Shown here: in pieces, positions 37,388-39,055 of the stretch
Position numbering within the stretch: the first letter of the stretch is position 1
Layout of the letters: each line of letters begins with the position of its first letter
From: Myxococcales bacterium
Lineage (GTDB): Bacteria; Myxococcota_A; Polyangia; GCA-2747355
Direction of reading: 5' to 3'
NCBI GenBank assembly: GCA_020431405.1
Contig: JAGQIK010000573.1
Location: 1-39,055, forward strand
DNA: 39,055 nt
The notes under the pieces: model-generated
Database searches by the model: none
What the model saw: the letters and a program-made list of their open reading frames with translations, nothing else
What the model was told of the DNA's origin: nothing
Translations under genes and position numbers: made by a program

Positions 37388-38719
37388 ATGGGAGCCATCA
37401 AACGGGCATGCGTTGTAGCTGCCGCCACGTCGCTCGTGCTCGCGTCCGGGTGCAAGCGAGAGGCGTCGCAGTCGGCGAACAACAACGGCACCGCCAAGCC
37501 GTCGAAGACAGCGCGCGCGACGTCGCCGCCGAGCGCGCCCGCCAAGGCAAAATCGAAGGCCGCGCGCGCGACCACCGCGCCCGCGGCTTCGGGCAGCGCG
37601 GGCGCGTCGACGGGTAGCGCGGCGGGGAGCGCGGCGGGAAGCGCAGCGGCCGACCCGCTCGCCCTTCGCGGCGAAGGCGCCTTTCGCACCAGCTTCAAAC
37701 CGGCACCGCCGGTCGCGCCCGCGAAGAAGGCCGCGGCCGCCGCCGCGAGCACGGTGAGCAAGGCCACGGCCAAGCCCAAGGCCACGACGAAGCCCAAGGC
37801 GGCGGCGAAGCCCAAGTCGGCACCGCTGCCCGCCGCGCTCAACCAGGCGCTGCTCGCGACGACGCTGAGCAACTGGGATCCGGTCGACCCCCAGCTCGGC
37901 AAGCGAGACGCCCGTCGCTGGTACACGGTGCGCGTTCAGAAGCGGCCCAGCGGCGCGCCGTGGGCCATCGCCTGCGCCACGACCACCGACGGCCACGCCA
38001 GCTGCGGGCTGTGGGTGCCGCGCGGCAAAGGCAAGCCGTACGAGCGCAGCGTCGAGGTCGAGAGCGATCAAGGTCGCGAGCCCGGCGGGCTCAGCTTCGC
38101 CTCCTCGCGCGGCGACGGCTACGAGGATCTCGTGATCAAGCTCGAGACCCACCAAGACAGCACCTGCTGTGACCACCAGGTCGACCCGTGGAGCCTGACG
38201 CACACGTTCTATCGGCTCGAAAAGGACGACGGGCGCGCGCTCGGCAAGACCAAGCTCACCTTCAGCCGCAAAGAGGGCCGCGCCAAGGACAGCGGCGTCG
38301 ACGTCGTCGCTCGCCCCGGCGAGCCGCTGCGCGTCGCCTTTCGCCGCTTCGGTCACGTGATCTATGTCTTGCGCGCGCACGGCGACACGCTCGGCTGCGA
38401 GGACGCGCGCGCCCAGCGCTTCGCCGCCGCGCTGGCGATGACGCTGGCGGGCGAGCCGCTCGAGGCGGACCTGCTCGATGGCCTCGAAAAGCCCAAGCTC
38501 GTGCTGCTGCGCAACGCGATCTACGTGCGCCACGGACGCGCCTTCAAGAGCGCCAAGCTGACCGCGTTCTTCTACGGCCCCAAGCGCGACAAGGCGCTGT
38601 CCAAGCTCCGCGTGGACACGGGCTTTTCGCAGCGCAAGCTGACCAAGGCCGACTGGGCCAACGGCAAGACGGTGCGCGAGGCGGAAAAAGCCCTGCGCGC
38701 GCGCCCGGACTGCAGCTAG
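37388..38719 (+). CDS. Lipoprotein with C-terminal YARHG domain
   Basis: The 443-residue protein has a signal peptide with lipobox LASGC (Cys 22), then about 130 residues of Ala/Lys/Ser/Pro low-complexity sequence with GSAAGSAAGS and KPKA repeats, likely spanning the periplasm or peptidoglycan. A globular region (about 155-350) holds CATTTDGHASCGLW and a CC pair (DSTCCDHQVDPWS). The last 75 residues match the YARHG domain: NAIYVRHGRAFKS, LTAFFYGP and a final helix. YARHG occurs in bacterial extracellular proteins and its role is unknown. ATG 37388 is preferred over an in-frame GTG nine bases earlier. It follows the acyltransferase by 29 bases but probably has its own promoter. Confidence 0.86.
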   Translation: MGAIKRACVVAAATSLVLASGCKREASQSANNNGTAKPSKTARATSPPSAPAKAKSKAARATTAPAASGSAGASTGSAAGSAAGSAAADPLALRGEGAFRTSFKPAPPVAPAKKAAAAAASTVSKATAKPKATTKPKAAAKPKSAPLPAALNQALLATTLSNWDPVDPQLGKRDARRWYTVRVQKRPSGAPWAIACATTTDGHASCGLWVPRGKGKPYERSVEVESDQGREPGGLSFASSRGDGYEDLVIKLETHQDSTCCDHQVDPWSLTHTFYRLEKDDGRALGKTKLTFSRKEGRAKDSGVDVVARPGEPLRVAFRRFGHVIYVLRAHGDTLGCEDARAQRFAAALAMTLAGEPLEADLLDGLEKPKLVLLRNAIYVRHGRAFKSAKLTAFFYGPKRDKALSKLRVDTGFSQRKLTKADWANGKTVREAEKALRARPDCS

Positions 38720-38749
38720 CCGGCGGCAGGCGCCGCACGCGCGACGCGG

Positions 38750-38778
38750 TTGCCGACCCCCCTGACATCCCGTATGTT
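38750..38778 (+). promoter_or_regulatory. Promoter TTGCCG-17-TATGTT
   Basis: TTGCCG (38750-38755) and TATGTT (38773-38778) are 17 bases apart, giving a leader of about 50 bases to ATG 38835. Confidence 0.45.
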
Positions 38779-38834
38779 CCAGACGACTTGCTCGTCGCAT
38801 GGGCGGCGACACGATGGACCGATCGAGGCGAGAC

Positions 38835-39055
38835 ATGTTCAAGTCAGCGCTAGATAAGATCCGACAGCAGGTACGCACCACGCGCGCGACGGTGGCCGAC
38901 ATCGCCGAGTCGGTGGGCGCCCCGCAGGTGCTGACCTCGCTTCTGCGTCCGGAGGATGACGGTATGAAGAAGGACCCTTGGGCCAACCCGCGCTCCGTCC
39001 AGTCCGCTGACGCCAGCGAGAACATCACGCCGCCGGCGCAGAACCGCGCCGCCGC
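38835..39055 (+). CDS. 5' end of an unknown gene (partial)
   Basis: An open frame runs from ATG 38835 to the end of the window, 73 codons without a stop. It encodes MFKSALDKIRQQVRTTRATV, a short charged segment and a Pro/Asn-rich stretch (KKDPWANPRSVQ). There is no signal peptide. GAGG lies before the ATG; another in-frame ATG at 38814 is possible. Too little is present to assign a function. A promoter precedes it. Confidence 0.65.
   Translation, partial: MFKSALDKIRQQVRTTRATVADIAESVGAPQVLTSLLRPEDDGMKKDPWANPRSVQSADASENITPPAQNRAA

Noticed and set aside
1-39055. tRNA, rRNA, insertion sequences and prophage
   Set aside because: No cloverleaf, conserved rRNA stretch, transposase motif or terminal inverted repeat was found by reading; a tRNAscan or barrnap run would settle RNA genes.

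Overview
The window is one contiguous stretch of a very GC-rich (about 70% by eye) bacterial chromosome. Several traits point to Myxococcota: C-terminal tails of the MYXO-CTERM type (Gly-Cys, hydrophobic helix, Arg cluster) on two proteins, nine probable lipoproteins, a Ser/Thr kinase, a multi-receiver signalling protein, a STAND NTPase, and many unknown exported proteins with low-complexity linkers. I see no rRNA, tRNA, CRISPR array, insertion sequence, phage gene or plasmid gene. It reads as ordinary chromosome rich in envelope and signalling genes.

Layout. 1-5133: end of a MYXO-CTERM-type surface protein, an alpha/beta hydrolase, a five-helix membrane protein, a Cys-rich lipoprotein with an Asp/Gly tail, and an outer-membrane beta-barrel. 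5134-8486: a 272-base leader, a PilZ protein and a REC-HPt-REC-REC-GGDEF protein whose GGDEF active site is degenerate while the c-di-GMP inhibitory site is kept. 8560-12255: a di-heme peroxidase lipoprotein (minus strand) facing three lipoproteins, one of the DUF4349 family. 12305-17801, minus strand: a trypsin-like protease, an exported DHH phosphoesterase and an RND exporter. 17868-20174: a membrane PH-like protein with repeated KT(L/I)xPG motifs, divergent from the RND gene over overlapping promoters. 20342-24362: ribonuclease Z, a small coiled coil, an exported protein with a caspase-like His/Cys pattern, a lipoprotein and a TetR regulator. 24352-29458, minus strand: TPR protein, Cys-rich membrane protein, kinase with two TFIIB-type zinc ribbons, WGR/beta-propeller protein and a small unknown. 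29578-33540: a 1320-residue STAND NTPase-TM-HEAT protein. 33865-39055: SerB, a small lipoprotein, a glycerolipid acyltransferase, a YARHG lipoprotein and the start of an unknown gene.

How it works together. Clear metabolic genes (serB, rnz, acyltransferase) are scattered among signalling and envelope genes. Likely functional pairs are PilZ with the degenerate GGDEF protein, the kinase with the WGR/propeller protein (10-base gap), and the two lipoprotein genes at 10078 and 10851 (11-base gap). Starts fall into two classes: some have a strong Shine-Dalgarno sequence, while at least eight have none but carry a TANNNT -10 box ending 6-9 bases before the start codon, which suggests leaderless mRNAs. 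Two intergenic regions carry 7-base tandem repeat arrays. The best candidates for something new are the STAND-TM-HEAT protein, the exported His/Cys-dyad family, the kinase/zinc-ribbon/WGR cluster and the KT(L/I)xPG repeat protein.
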